From contig CAYMRB010000019.1 of assembly GCA_964392615.1 (NCBI GenBank), positions 1 to 44,095 of the forward strand: 44,095 nucleotides of DNA. The letters run 5' to 3'. Positions 1 through 7,516 of the stretch are shown here, piece after piece. The stretch comes from CAYMRB01 sp964392615. Its GTDB lineage: Bacteria > Planctomycetota > UBA8108. The notes beneath the pieces are model-generated. The model saw nothing but the letters and a program-made list of their open reading frames with translations. It was not told where the DNA came from and ran no database searches. The position numbers and the translations under genes were made by a program. How positions within the stretch are numbered: the stretch's first letter is position 1; each line of letters begins with the position of its first letter.

Positions 1-27
1 GCTCGATCGAGGCGGGCCGGTCACGGA

Positions 28-3000
28 TCACCGGCCTGGCCCGTGAACGGCAACCTCGAACTCGTCCGCATCGTCGAAACCGGCCTCCACCTCGGTCGGG
101 CTCGGCGTCAGCGGATGGTACATGAGCTCGCTGACGCGGATGCCGCTGTCCACCTCGAACAGAGCCTCTGTCAGCGGGCTCCACTCGTTGCCGTCGAGGA
201 TCCGCGCCTTGATGATCGTGCTGCGGTCGAGCGCGATCTCGGCGCGCGTCACGTCGCTCACCGCGATCTCCGGGACGATCAACATATCGCTGTCGCCCTC
301 CCGTCGGTTCAGCCCGTGAATCGCCAGCACGTTGGTGCCGACGCGGAGGAGGCCCGCGTGCTGCGTGATGTCGAAGTCCTCGAATACGACGGCGAGCGAG
401 TCCGAATGCGAACGCGTCGAGACCGAGTTCCACGTCGGCCCCGCCGGATCGTTGGCGCTGGCGACGGGCACTCCGTTCAGGTACGCGACGAAGCCGTCGT
501 CGTACTTCATCCGCAGCGCGAGCACGTCGGACGCGACGATTTCGGCAAGATCGTCGAGATCGAACGTCACGCGGATGTAGACGCTGGCGTTGACGCCGTC
601 CATCTCGGCGATATCGGTGCCGATCAGGTCGTCGTAGTCGCCCCGTCGGTCGTAGCCGATGCCGGTCGTCCCGAGAATCCAGCCTGTGTCGTCGAAGTCC
701 GGCTCCACCCAGTCGGTGCCGAGCGTATCGTCCTGCGGCACGAGGACCCGCGCCGCGGCGCCCGACGCCAGGAGGGCCCGGAAGCTCGAGTCGCCCGCGA
801 CCATGGCGACGGGTGACACATCGCCGCCTTCCAATCGCGGGTCGCTCCCGTCCGTCGTGTAGTACGTGATGCCTCGCGTTCCCGTCAGGATCGTCCGCGC
901 GCCGCTAACGACCTCGCCGCCGTGGGGGGACAGCTCGGGCGGCTCGATGGCGGGGAGGTACCGCGAGGCTCGCAATTGCGTGAGGACGGTTTCGGTACGC
1001 GACGGGAAGTACTCCTCGAGGATCCACCGCTGGTGGCCGAGGTAGTGCTCGTTCCGGGTCAGCAGCGGGAACGCGTTCTGTGGATCGCGGCGCGAGAACA
1101 CGTCGCGGCGATAGTCGCCCCAGCGGGCCGATTCGCCGACGATGGCCCGGTCGATCTGGTCCGCGCGACGCATCCAGATTCCTCGTACGCGCTCCGGCGT
1201 GAGCACGCCGCCGTCGAAGAAGTGCTTGTGGACGCGGTCGGCGATCCGCAGCGCGAACTCGGGATAACGGCGCAGCGCCTGAAAGACGCCCGACGGCCTG
1301 CCGTCGTTGTTGACCGCCGTTCGATTGACGGTCCGGATCGGATCCCACGCAGTCGGTTGCGCGCCCGGGGCCAGCGAGATGGCGAACTCCGAGTCCCACA
1401 CCGGGAACATGAACTTCCCCGTCCCGTTGCGACCATGGATCGCGACCTGATTGTTGCGGTCCCAATCCTGGTTACCGAAGTAGAAGTTCTCGAGCATGTG
1501 GTCGACGAGGTTGTCGATATCGCACATGGCGCGGACTTCCGCCCAGTTCTCGGCCGTCGTCACGGCCCTCGAGAGCGCAATCAGCCGCTGCCACGCGCTG
1601 CCGTTGCCGCCCACGACACCGCCGTTCTTGATGATGTCCCAGTCATCCTCGGTGCCGCCGAAGTACGACGCTCCGAAGTCCTCGTCCGGTCGTTCCCCGA
1701 CGTTGTAGAGCCCCCAGTACATGCCGTTCAGATACAGGTGCACATAGCGACCCCGCGTCGACATGTGGCCCATCTCGAACTGCAGATCGCGCGCCCACTG
1801 ATCGCGGACGTACTGCGAGCGAAGCGCTTGCTCGTCGTACCAGTGCGGAAACGTGTTGTTGAACCCGCCGCGCAGGACGAGCTTGTCGAAGGAAGCCGCC
1901 GCGGAATCGCCGAAAGGCTGGCCGGCGAACATCGGATACCGCAGCTTCCCGGGCCCGTAGCGCCGGCGGAAGATGATCCGGAACGAGTGCTTGGGGTGCT
2001 CCGCGTTGCGGCCTGCGCCACCGACGATGCGAATGCCTGCGTCGACCTGCAGGTCCTCCGCTCCATCCGCCGAGAAGAGCTCGATCGAGGCCGCGCGCTC
2101 CCACGTCAACCCACGACCGCCGGGGTTGTTATAGAGCGCCGACAGATCGCCGCGACTCAGCACGATCGACAGGGACGGGATGGCGCGAAGGTCGGCCGCG
2201 ATCGTGTCGCGGTAGTCGGGGTGATCGACGATCTCGGGGTCCATCTCGAAGTCGGACGGCACTCCGGCCCAGGCGCTCGGATAGCCGGGGGGATCCGGCG
2301 GCTGACGCAAGACGCCTTGTGGTCCCTCGAGAAAGAGGTACGTCTGCGTGTCGACATCGGTCGGCAGGAACCCATCGCGGACCGCGATCGCTCGCAGCAT
2401 CGTCGTCGATGGAATCCGCACTGGCCCTGTGTAGACAGTGCCGCGGCTCGCAGAGGGCGTGCTGCCATCGGTCGTGTATCGGATCGTCGTCGCGGGCGTC
2501 GTCGACGTGATCGCGACGTCGAAGGGCTCGTCGTGGAAGCCTCGATCGACACTGAACTCCGTGTCGTCGACGATGGCCGCGAGTCCTTCTCCGTTCGGCG
2601 CGCCGGGCGTCGGGCGAGTGAAGTAGACCGCGGCGGTGCCAGGGCGGAGCGCTTCGAGCACGGGCGTGATCAGGAACCGCTCGCTCTCTGCCGCGTCGTT
2701 GAGCGCGTGAATCGCGAGGACGTTCGTGCCCTCGACCAGACGGTCGGCGACCTCTGGAATGTCGAACGCTTCGAACCCCGTCACCGCGTCGGAGTCCGAA
2801 CGCGGCGCGGTGGCGGACGATTCGAACGACAGAGCCGCCGGCGCGTTGGCGCGCGCGACCTCGACTCCGTTGAGGTACGCGACGAATCCGTCGTCGTAGC
2901 GCATCCACAGGACGAGCGACTCGATGACGGCCGGGTCGTCGACGTGGAACGGCACGCGGACGTAGAGCGACGTTGCCGATTCGGACATCGCGTCGGTCAC

Positions 3001-3942
3001 GTCGGTCACGTCGCTCTCGAACTTCCCCGTGAAGAGCCCACGAGGAGCGATCTCGAAGCCGACGCTGGCGCGTCCGTCCGTCCAGTCGTCGGCTTCGAAT
3101 CGGACCTCGCGCCAGCTGTCCGGAATCGCGGTATCCGGAACGAGGAGCCGAGCGGCGCTGCGGGGTGACACGAGCTCCTCCAGGACGTTCGTGTCGCGTT
3201 CGAGCCCGTACGAGATGTCGAGCTCCTGATCCGGCACGTCGGGCCCGAACGACGAGACGACGGTGCGACCGTCCGGACTCACGAGCGCGAGGTACTCGCC
3301 GTCGCCGTCGAGCTTGAACGTCGTGTGGAGGTAGCCGTCGCGGTCGACGTGATCCAGGGTCTCCTGCCCCGAGGCGAACACGACGAGGAACTCGCCCGGC
3401 GCGAGCACGACGTCGGCACCGGCGTGCAGCCGCCATCGCGTGAGGTTGTCGCGATCGTCGGTCAGATAGAAACCCTCGAGGTCGACGTCGACGTCGCCGA
3501 CGTTGAGCAGCTCGATCCAGTCCGAGTACTCGCGGTCGCCGTCGCGAAGGTCCGAGCCGTTGATCGCGAGGAACTCGTTGATCACGACACTCGGGAGGTC
3601 CGCGTCGCACTCGGGGTAGCTGCGGCAGTCCAGGGCATCGGGCGTCGGATCGACGCCGCACTCGTCGCCGGGCGGAGGCGATGCCGGGCCCCCGAGGAAC
3701 AGCCCATTCAGCGTGAAGACGGCGTCGGAGAGGCCCAGTTGCCCGTCGTCGTTGGAGTCGGCCGCATCGAGGCAGGTGATGTCTGAGCCGCTCAGAAACA
3801 GGAACTGCAGCGTGAACAGCGCGTCAGAGAGATCGACTTGGCCGTCGACGTTCGAATCCGCGCGGCGGAACGGAGCCGAGCGAACCGGACACGACATCCA
3901 CACGATTGCGGCAAGCGCCGCAACGACGGAGAATCTGTACAT
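28..3942 (-). CDS. Secreted multidomain CotH-kinase-like / lamin-tail protein with N-terminal dockerin pair
   Basis: A 1304-residue exported protein of the planctomycete CotH/lamin-tail type. A signal peptide (about 1-22) is followed by a dockerin-like pair (about 26-90, DSNVDGQVD and DSNDDGQLG loops) with a cysteine tail. Next are a lamin-tail domain (about 114-235, INEFLA and DWIELLNVG), a beta-sandwich module centred on YDDGFVAYLNG (about 348), and a chitobiase C-terminal-like segment (RYTTDGSTPS, about 482). A CotH domain (about 580-960) has NQDWDRNN and VWDSEF in the positions of the catalytic Asn/Asp motifs. A second TTDGSDP segment and a second YDDGFVAYLNG module (about 1143) follow. 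The reading frame ends just after DADEFE, where a second lamin-tail domain seems to begin, so the C-terminus may be truncated. CotH proteins are atypical secreted kinases. Activity here is uncertain because the usual D-x-D metal motif reads D-S-E. No clear Shine-Dalgarno sequence precedes the ATG. Confidence 0.85.
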   Translation of the reverse strand: MYRFSVVAALAAIVWMSCPVRSAPFRRADSNVDGQVDLSDALFTLQFLFLSGSDITCLDAADSNDDGQLGLSDAVFTLNGLFLGGPASPPPGDECGVDPTPDALDCRSYPECDADLPSVVINEFLAINGSDLRDGDREYSDWIELLNVGDVDVDLEGFYLTDDRDNLTRWRLHAGADVVLAPGEFLVVFASGQETLDHVDRDGYLHTTFKLDGDGEYLALVSPDGRTVVSSFGPDVPDQELDISYGLERDTNVLEELVSPRSAARLLVPDTAIPDSWREVRFEADDWTDGRASVGFEIAPRGLFTGKFESDVTDVTDAMSESATSLYVRVPFHVDDPAVIESLVLWMRYDDGFVAYLNGVEVARANAPAALSFESSATAPRSDSDAVTGFEAFDIPEVADRLVEGTNVLAIHALNDAAESERFLITPVLEALRPGTAAVYFTRPTPGAPNGEGLAAIVDDTEFSVDRGFHDEPFDVAITSTTPATTIRYTTDGSTPSASRGTVYTGPVRIPSTTMLRAIAVRDGFLPTDVDTQTYLFLEGPQGVLRQPPDPPGYPSAWAGVPSDFEMDPEIVDHPDYRDTIAADLRAIPSLSIVLSRGDLSALYNNPGGRGLTWERAASIELFSADGAEDLQVDAGIRIVGGAGRNAEHPKHSFRIIFRRRYGPGKLRYPMFAGQPFGDSAAASFDKLVLRGGFNNTFPHWYDEQALRSQYVRDQWARDLQFEMGHMSTRGRYVHLYLNGMYWGLYNVGERPDEDFGASYFGGTEDDWDIIKNGGVVGGNGSAWQRLIALSRAVTTAENWAEVRAMCDIDNLVDHMLENFYFGNQDWDRNNQVAIHGRNGTGKFMFPVWDSEFAISLAPGAQPTAWDPIRTVNRTAVNNDGRPSGVFQALRRYPEFALRIADRVHKHFFDGGVLTPERVRGIWMRRADQIDRAIVGESARWGDYRRDVFSRRDPQNAFPLLTRNEHYLGHQRWILEEYFPSRTETVLTQLRASRYLPAIEPPELSPHGGEVVSGARTILTGTRGITYYTTDGSDPRLEGGDVSPVAMVAGDSSFRALLASGAAARVLVPQDDTLGTDWVEPDFDDTGWILGTTGIGYDRRGDYDDLIGTDIAEMDGVNASVYIRVTFDLDDLAEIVASDVLALRMKYDDGFVAYLNGVPVASANDPAGPTWNSVSTRSHSDSLAVVFEDFDITQHAGLLRVGTNVLAIHGLNRREGDSDMLIVPEIAVSDVTRAEIALDRSTIIKARILDGNEWSPLTEALFEVDSGIRVSELMYHPLTPSPTEVEAGFDDADEFEVAVHGPGR
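3598..3867 (-). other. Dockerin-like EF-hand pair with cysteine tail (N-terminal copy)
   Basis: Two calcium-loop-like segments, each followed by SDA-x-FTL and FLFL/LFLGG, come directly after the signal peptide of the CotH protein. The tail that follows reads ECGVDPTPDALDC and ends in SYPEC. The same module occurs in four other proteins of this window, at the N-terminus here and in the kelch protein and at the C-terminus elsewhere. Confidence 0.75.
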
Positions 3943-4061
3943 AGTACGAGAACCGAGAAGGAAAACCTGTCACCCTGGAATCCACTGTTCCCATCCACCA
4001 TCCGGCTGGTCTGGTTGGAAGTCAACTCTCGCGTGTGCTCCCAGCAGGAAGCCGACTGAGA

Positions 4062-4160
4062 AGAGGAAACCGCTGATAAACGCTAATGGACGCTGATCAG
4101 AAAAGAGGCTCGGAGGCGAGTCCGATCAGCGTTTATCAGCGTTTATCAGCGGTTCCCTCT
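4062..4160. repeat. 37-bp imperfect inverted repeat built from 10-bp units
   Basis: The left arm (4062-4098) and right arm (4124-4160) are reverse complements over 37 bases with only a few mismatches. They enclose a 25-base spacer that itself has a weak GGCTCG/CGAGTCC pairing. Each arm is made of 10-bp units of the type CGCTGATAAA, so the element would fold into one long hairpin with a one-turn period. It lies between the divergent starts of the CotH protein and the HzsA-related gene. It resembles a dispersed palindromic repeat or miniature element. No target-site duplication was identified. Confidence 0.85.
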
Positions 4161-4237
4161 GCTTGATTCCGGCGGCGATCGTGGGGATCGTAGAGAATCC
4201 TCAGAGAGAGCTGCGCACAGGAGGTCTCGATCGATCG

Positions 4238-7200
4238 ATGGTAAGCCTGTTCGTTCAACTGCGTCGGCTAGGGGTCTTGCTCGCCTGCATGGGCGCTGCG
4301 ATGTCCTTCGCTCGGGAGGCTCGCGTCGAGGACCATCTTCCGGTCGAGGGGCCGGACCTCGTGCTGTGGCTCGACGCAGCGCTCGCTGTCGATCCTGCCG
4401 AGTCCGGACAGAAGGCCAAGACGCCGATCGCGCGCTGGATCGATCGCAGTCGCCACAAGCACGACGCCGAGCAGCCGCTCCACGAGCAGCGGCCGACGCT
4501 CGTCGCCGCGGGGGCCGGACAGCGCTTCCCGTTCGTGCGCTTTCGTGCAGGGCAGAAGCAGTTCCTGGCGATCCGCGACCGCGCCGATCTCGATCTGAGC
4601 ACGCTGACCGCGTTCGTCGTCGCGAGAGTCGAGCCGCGATCGCAGAGTATGTGGCTGTTCGGGAAGAACAACTTCCACGGGCCGTGGACCGGCTACGGCA
4701 TCGCGGTCGAGGGCACATCGGCTCGCCCGTGGCCGCATCTCGGATTGGGACACGTCGGCTCCGCGTCGAACGGCTACTTCAAGAACGGACGCAGCCTGCG
4801 TGGCGAGTTCGCGCTCGTCGAGCTGTTTCACGACGGACAGCGACTCGACGGAGCGGTGAACGGTCTGCGTCAGCGACGAACGGTGTCGGGTCGCGTTCTT
4901 CCCAACGATCGCAGCCTGCTGATCGGAGCCAGCCCGCAGGTGCGCCCCGCGGTCCAGTTCCTCGAGGGCGACATCGCCGAAGTGCTCATCTACCGCCGTG
5001 CCTTGTCGTCGCAGGAGCAGGAGCGCACGCGACGGTACCTCGCCGCGAAGTACGCGATCGAGATGCGTCCGGCCGACGAGACGCCCGAGATGGTCGTCAT
5101 CGAGCGCGGCACTCTACCGGTGGCGATCGAGAACCCGTCGACGCCGCGCACGCGCACACTGTCCACAGCGGAGGCCGATGGCGTCCTGCGGCGCGATTGG
5201 CTCTTCCAGGCCGGCGGCAGCCCGACGTTGCAGCGCGCCGCGAACGAGATCCGTTGGGCGCGCGAGCTGGCGGCTCGCTTGCAGCGCAGCGCGGCGGCAC
5301 TCGACTTGTCGCGCGAGCTCGCCGAGCTCGATCGTCTCGAAGGTCGAGCGAGTGTCGGATCAGGTGCCGATGCGAACCCGACGGAGCTCTACCTCGACGT
5401 GCGGCGCGTCAAGCGGCGGATTCAGCTCGCCAATCCGGCGATCGACTTCGATCGGCTGGTCTTCATCGATCAGCCGTACCCGCGCGGCGCGGGCTGGAGG
5501 CACCAATCGATCCATCGCATGGGACACCGCGCGGTGCCCGGAGGCCGACTGCTCGTCCTCGATGGTCTCCACCCGGGGGGCAAGCTCCGGCAGCTCTACC
5601 CGCCGCGGACCGGAGCGTTCTGGCGGCCGGAGGTCTCGTACGACGCGACGCGCGTGCTGTTCTGCTACAAGGCGCACGACGAGAAGGCATTTCACCTGCA
5701 CGAGATCGACTTGGACGGCACCGATCACCGGCAGCTGACGCACGGCGACTACGACGACATCGATCCGATCTACCTGCCGGGTGGGCGCATCGCGTTCACG
5801 ACGACGCGCGGCAACAGCTACGTCCGCTGCGGACCGTTCATCTACAGCTACGTGCTGGCGCGCTGCGAAGCCGATGGCAGCTCGGTCTATCTGATCAGCA
5901 CGAACAGCGAGCCCGACTTCGTGCCGTCGATGCTCGAGGACGGCCGCGTGCTCTACTCGCGCTGGGAGTACACCGACAAGGACGAGGTGCGAATTCAGAG
6001 CCTGTGGACGACGAACCAGGACGGCACAGGGACAGCGGTGTTCTGGGGCAATCAGAGCCTGTGGCCGGATCACCTCGCCGAGCCGCGACAGATTCCCGGC
6101 AGCCATCGCGTGATGTTCGTCGGCGTCGGCCATCACGATTGGTTCTCGGGCTCGGTCGGCATCGTCGATCCGGCCGTCGGAACGAACTTCCCGCATGGGC
6201 TGACGAAGGTCACCGCGGACCTGCGCTGGGCAGAGGTGACGCCGCCGCCGGTCGATCCGCGCGAGTCGGAGCGCTATCACGCGTCGGGACGCTTCACGGG
6301 CTATCTGAGCCCGTATCCGCTCTCGGAGGACGATTTCCTGGTCTCGGCGCGCGGCGAGGGGGGCAAGTTCCGCATCTACCTGATGGACTTCGATGGCAAC
6401 CGCGAGCTCGTCTACGAGGGCGTGTACAACGCGTGGCATCCGACTCCCGTACGAAAGCGCGTCGCGCCGCCCGTGCAGCCGGATCGCGTCGTGTGGCCAG
6501 GCTCGGGCGATGATCGCAGGCCGAATGCGCCGGGGACGTTTCACAATCCCGATGTCTATCAGGGCGTGCCGGGTCTGGCCCGCGGCAGCGTCAAGTACCT
6601 GCGCGTGATTCACCAGGAGGCGAAGACGTACTCGACGTGGAACAAGACGTTCCGCAACTCGGGGCCGGCCGTGTCGATCGTGCATTCCGAATCCGTCAAG
6701 CGGATCATCTCGATCGTGCCCGTCTACGCCGACGGCTCGGTGTACTTCGAGGCGCCATCGGGACAGTCGCTGTTCTTCCAGCTTCTCGACGAGGACTACC
6801 GCGCGCTGCACACGATGCGCTCGTTCACCGGCCTGTTGCCCGGTGAGCATCGAGGCTGCGTCGGCTGCCACGAGGATCAGGGCACGACGCCGCGGGCGGG
6901 GTCGCGTGTGAGCCTCGCCATGCGCGCTGGGCCGAGTCCGTTGCGTCCACCGCCGTGGGGAGATGAAAGCATCGGTTACGAACGCTTCGTGCAGCCGATG
7001 CTCGATCGATTCTGCGACGATTGCCACCAGGGAGATGGCGAGGCGCGCGAGGTGCTCGACCTGACGTTGCGCCCCGGTCTGAGCGTGTTCAAGGAGCCCT
7101 ACCTGACGCTCGTCGGACCGGCGAGCTGGATTCCCGGCGGGCAACAGGGCAAGCCCGACGCGGCGGGTTTCGGCGACGCGGCGGCGATCCCCGTGTACAG

Positions 7201-7489
7201 CCACGGCGGTCGCATCATGGGCCGCGACCCGACGACGCTCGGCACGTTGCCTCCCGGGCGGTATCTGTCACGCGGCAGTCGACTCGTCGAGTTGGCCTCA
7301 AGCGGCGAGCACTACGACGTGCGCGTCGACGCGCTCAGCCTGCGGCGGTTGATCGCGTGGGTCGATTGCAACAGCCCGTTTCGTGGCGCCGAGGAGATTC
7401 GCGCGCTGGACGATCCGGACTTTCCGGGCATCGAGCTCCTGCCGGTGCGGCCGCGGCTCAAGACGGCGCCGACGGTCGCACGCCCGTGA
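4238..7489 (+). CDS. HzsA-related exported protein: LamG-like domain, beta-propeller, two CxxCH haem motifs
   Basis: A 1083-residue protein. The ATG at 4238 is chosen because it begins a clean signal peptide (hydrophobic LGVLLACMGAAMSFA); the frame is open upstream without such a sequence. Residues about 35-245 look like a concanavalin/LamG fold (DLVLWLDAA, then ALSSQEQERTRRYLAAKY). A propeller region follows with WD40-like/PD40 strands (YDATRVLFCYKAHDEKAFHL, LPGGRIAFTTTRGNSY, MLEDGRVLYSRW). The C-terminal part carries CVGCH (about residue 874, 6857-6871) and CDDCH (about 926, 7013-7027), which are covalent haem c sites. The order propeller then haems matches the 'hydrazine synthase alpha-related' family widespread in non-anammox planctomycetes. 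Nothing here supports hydrazine synthesis. The role is probably periplasmic or surface redox chemistry with carbohydrate binding, but the substrate is unknown. Confidence 0.85.
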   Translation: MVSLFVQLRRLGVLLACMGAAMSFAREARVEDHLPVEGPDLVLWLDAALAVDPAESGQKAKTPIARWIDRSRHKHDAEQPLHEQRPTLVAAGAGQRFPFVRFRAGQKQFLAIRDRADLDLSTLTAFVVARVEPRSQSMWLFGKNNFHGPWTGYGIAVEGTSARPWPHLGLGHVGSASNGYFKNGRSLRGEFALVELFHDGQRLDGAVNGLRQRRTVSGRVLPNDRSLLIGASPQVRPAVQFLEGDIAEVLIYRRALSSQEQERTRRYLAAKYAIEMRPADETPEMVVIERGTLPVAIENPSTPRTRTLSTAEADGVLRRDWLFQAGGSPTLQRAANEIRWARELAARLQRSAAALDLSRELAELDRLEGRASVGSGADANPTELYLDVRRVKRRIQLANPAIDFDRLVFIDQPYPRGAGWRHQSIHRMGHRAVPGGRLLVLDGLHPGGKLRQLYPPRTGAFWRPEVSYDATRVLFCYKAHDEKAFHLHEIDLDGTDHRQLTHGDYDDIDPIYLPGGRIAFTTTRGNSYVRCGPFIYSYVLARCEADGSSVYLISTNSEPDFVPSMLEDGRVLYSRWEYTDKDEVRIQSLWTTNQDGTGTAVFWGNQSLWPDHLAEPRQIPGSHRVMFVGVGHHDWFSGSVGIVDPAVGTNFPHGLTKVTADLRWAEVTPPPVDPRESERYHASGRFTGYLSPYPLSEDDFLVSARGEGGKFRIYLMDFDGNRELVYEGVYNAWHPTPVRKRVAPPVQPDRVVWPGSGDDRRPNAPGTFHNPDVYQGVPGLARGSVKYLRVIHQEAKTYSTWNKTFRNSGPAVSIVHSESVKRIISIVPVYADGSVYFEAPSGQSLFFQLLDEDYRALHTMRSFTGLLPGEHRGCVGCHEDQGTTPRAGSRVSLAMRAGPSPLRPPPWGDESIGYERFVQPMLDRFCDDCHQGDGEAREVLDLTLRPGLSVFKEPYLTLVGPASWIPGGQQGKPDAAGFGDAAAIPVYSHGGRIMGRDPTTLGTLPPGRYLSRGSRLVELASSGEHYDVRVDALSLRRLIAWVDCNSPFRGAEEIRALDDPDFPGIELLPVRPRLKTAPTVARP

Positions 7490-7516
7490 CCGAAAGAAAA
7501 CGCGAATCCGGGCGCG

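Noticed and set aside
922..3168. A 748-codon plus-strand open frame opposite the CotH gene
   Set aside because: It is Arg/Val/Asp-rich and lacks any domain, and it lies wholly inside the well-supported antisense gene. Long shadow frames are expected in high-GC DNA.
4062..4160. CRISPR array suggested by repeated 10-bp units
   Set aside because: There are no regular spacers, the units are contiguous and inverted, and no cas gene is present.
5360..7204. A 614-codon minus-strand frame opposite the HzsA-related gene
   Set aside because: It is a shadow of the CxxCH-containing gene, without its own start context or domain.
4238..7489. Hydrazine synthase and therefore an anammox organism
   Set aside because: The relatives of this protein are common in non-anammox planctomycetes. 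No HzsB/HzsC-type or hydroxylamine-oxidoreductase-type gene is here.
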